Below, in pieces: positions 4,949 through 5,714 of a DNA stretch of 5,714 bases. The notes under the pieces were generated by a model. It saw only the letters and a program-made list of their open reading frames with translations. It had not been told where the DNA came from and searched no databases. The number at the start of each line of letters is the position of its first letter. The first letter of the stretch is position 1. Position numbers and translations under genes: made by a program. This DNA comes from Gemmatimonadota bacterium (GTDB lineage: Bacteria > Gemmatimonadota > Gemmatimonadetes > Longimicrobiales > Gaopeijiaceae): positions 1 to 5,714 of the forward strand of contig SKVI01000074.1 of NCBI GenBank assembly GCA_007129525.1, in the 5' to 3' direction.

Positions 4949-5714
4949 ATGCGCCGAGCCGTCTCCCTTCGTTCCATGAGCCTCGCGGCCTTCCTCCTGG
5001 TCCTTCTCCCCGCCCTTCATACCGCCCAGGAGCCGGGTTCGTTCTCGTCGACGTTGGCGGCGCAGGAGGTCCCCCACCCCGACGATGTCATCGGGTTCGA
5101 GCTGGGGTCCGACTACAACCTGGCCGACCTGGAGCAGCTCTACACGTACTACGAGGTGCTGGCCGAGGCGAGCCCGCGGGTGGTGAAGGAGGAGATCGGC
5201 CGCTCGGTGCGGGGCGAGCCCATGTACCTGCTCTACATCTCGTCGGAGGAGAACCTGGCCGAGCTGGACCGTTGGAAGGAGATCTCGGCCCGACTGGCTC
5301 GGGCCCGGGACCTCACCGACGACGAGGCCCGGGAGCTGGCCCGGGTGGGACGGGCCATCGTCTGGATCGACAACGGGCTCCACTCCGCCGAGGTGGCCCA
5401 CGCCCAGCACGCGCCCCTGTTGGCCCACTACATGGCCACCGACGAGTCGGAGGAGGTGCGCCGGATCCGCGACGACGTGATCCTGCTCCTCATGCCCCAG
5501 ATGAACCCCGACGGCCACGAGATCGTGGTGGACTGGTACCGGGGGGTGGCCCGCACCGACCACGAGTTCACCGGGCCGCCGGAGGTCTGGCATGAGTACG
5601 TGGGCCACGACATCAACCGGGACTGGTTCATGCTGCGGCAGGCCGAGTCCCAGGCGGTGGCCCGACAGCTCTGGCACGAGTGGTATCCCCAGATCGTCTT
5701 CAACCACCACCAGC
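4949..5714 (+). CDS. Secreted M14-family zinc carboxypeptidase-like protein (N-terminal part, 3' end off the right edge)
   Basis: The frame from ATG 4949 is open for 255 codons to the window edge. A signal peptide is visible (MRRAVSLRSMSLAAFLLVLLPALHTA, probable cleavage near residue 26), so export is expected. The M14 fold follows from about 55 (YNLADLEQLYTYYEVLAEAS...EEIGRSVRGEPMYLL). The zinc motif HxxE is HSAE, with H145 and E148. MNPDGHE (185-191) and HDINRDWF (220-227) correspond to the family's NPDG and NR substrate-binding motifs. The last residues seen are FNHHQ (251-255), where H253 or H254 should be the third zinc ligand. The catalytic glutamate and C-terminal part are outside. Members cleave C-terminal residues or act as amidases; the substrate cannot be told. 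Alternative starts are GTG 4901, GTG 4922 and ATG 4976. The gene is divergent from the GNAT gene. Confidence 0.9.
   Translation, partial: MRRAVSLRSMSLAAFLLVLLPALHTAQEPGSFSSTLAAQEVPHPDDVIGFELGSDYNLADLEQLYTYYEVLAEASPRVVKEEIGRSVRGEPMYLLYISSEENLAELDRWKEISARLARARDLTDDEARELARVGRAIVWIDNGLHSAEVAHAQHAPLLAHYMATDESEEVRRIRDDVILLLMPQMNPDGHEIVVDWYRGVARTDHEFTGPPEVWHEYVGHDINRDWFMLRQAESQAVARQLWHEWYPQIVFNHHQ

Noticed and set aside
4850..5710. Upstream extension of the GNAT reading frame (287 more codons on the minus strand)
   Set aside because: It runs antisense through the M14 peptidase, and similarity to GNAT proteins begins only after the ATG at 4849.
1..5714. A hidden defence, mobile or CRISPR-like system
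   Set aside because: No repeat arrays, transposase, integrase, toxin-antitoxin pair, nuclease or reverse-transcriptase motifs were seen; the genes are ordinary chromosomal families.

Overview
The window is very GC-rich and densely coded, with six protein genes (two cut by the window edges) and no RNA genes, insertion sequences, CRISPR arrays or phage genes that I can see. The gene content points to a free-living Gram-negative-type bacterium. It includes a membrane-type MutS-like protein, an archaeal/fungal-type aspartate-semialdehyde dehydrogenase, a FAS1 lipoprotein and a secreted M14 peptidase of the 'MNPDG...DWYRG' type. Together with the GC content this suggests Gemmatimonadota or a relative. 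That placement is inference from protein style, not from a marker gene.

Layout, left to right. (1) Positions 1-1091, minus strand: N-terminal 363 codons of a membrane-anchored MutS-family protein; the ATPase end lies beyond the left edge. (2) 1092-1262: divergent intergenic region ending in a strong Shine-Dalgarno site. (3) 1263-2375, plus: aspartate-semialdehyde dehydrogenase of the archaeal/fungal type, complete. (4) 2372-3469, plus: a DUF389 (TIGR00341) membrane protein whose ATG overlaps the stop of asd as ATGA, so the two are probably one translationally coupled operon. (5) 3470-3600: intergenic region holding a perfect 17-bp dyad and an imperfect copy directly after it. (6) 3601-4170, plus: a FAS1 (fasciclin) lipoprotein. 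(7) 4160-4849, minus: a stand-alone GNAT acetyltransferase whose 3' end overlaps the FAS1 gene tail-to-tail by 11 nt. (8) 4850-4948: short divergent intergenic region with a plausible sigma-70-type promoter. (9) 4949-5714, plus: start of a secreted M14 zinc carboxypeptidase-like protein, running off the right edge.

How the genes work together: apart from the asd-DUF389 pair I see no shared pathway. The asd product makes aspartate semialdehyde for lysine/diaminopimelate, threonine and methionine. The FAS1 protein and M14 peptidase act outside the cytoplasmic membrane, and the MutS-like and DUF389 proteins sit in it. This looks like ordinary chromosomal housekeeping and envelope territory. I found no convincing evidence of a new defence, mobile or signalling system. 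The points worth a second look are modest: the operon pairing, the domain architectures, the operator-like repeat and the overlapping gene ends.
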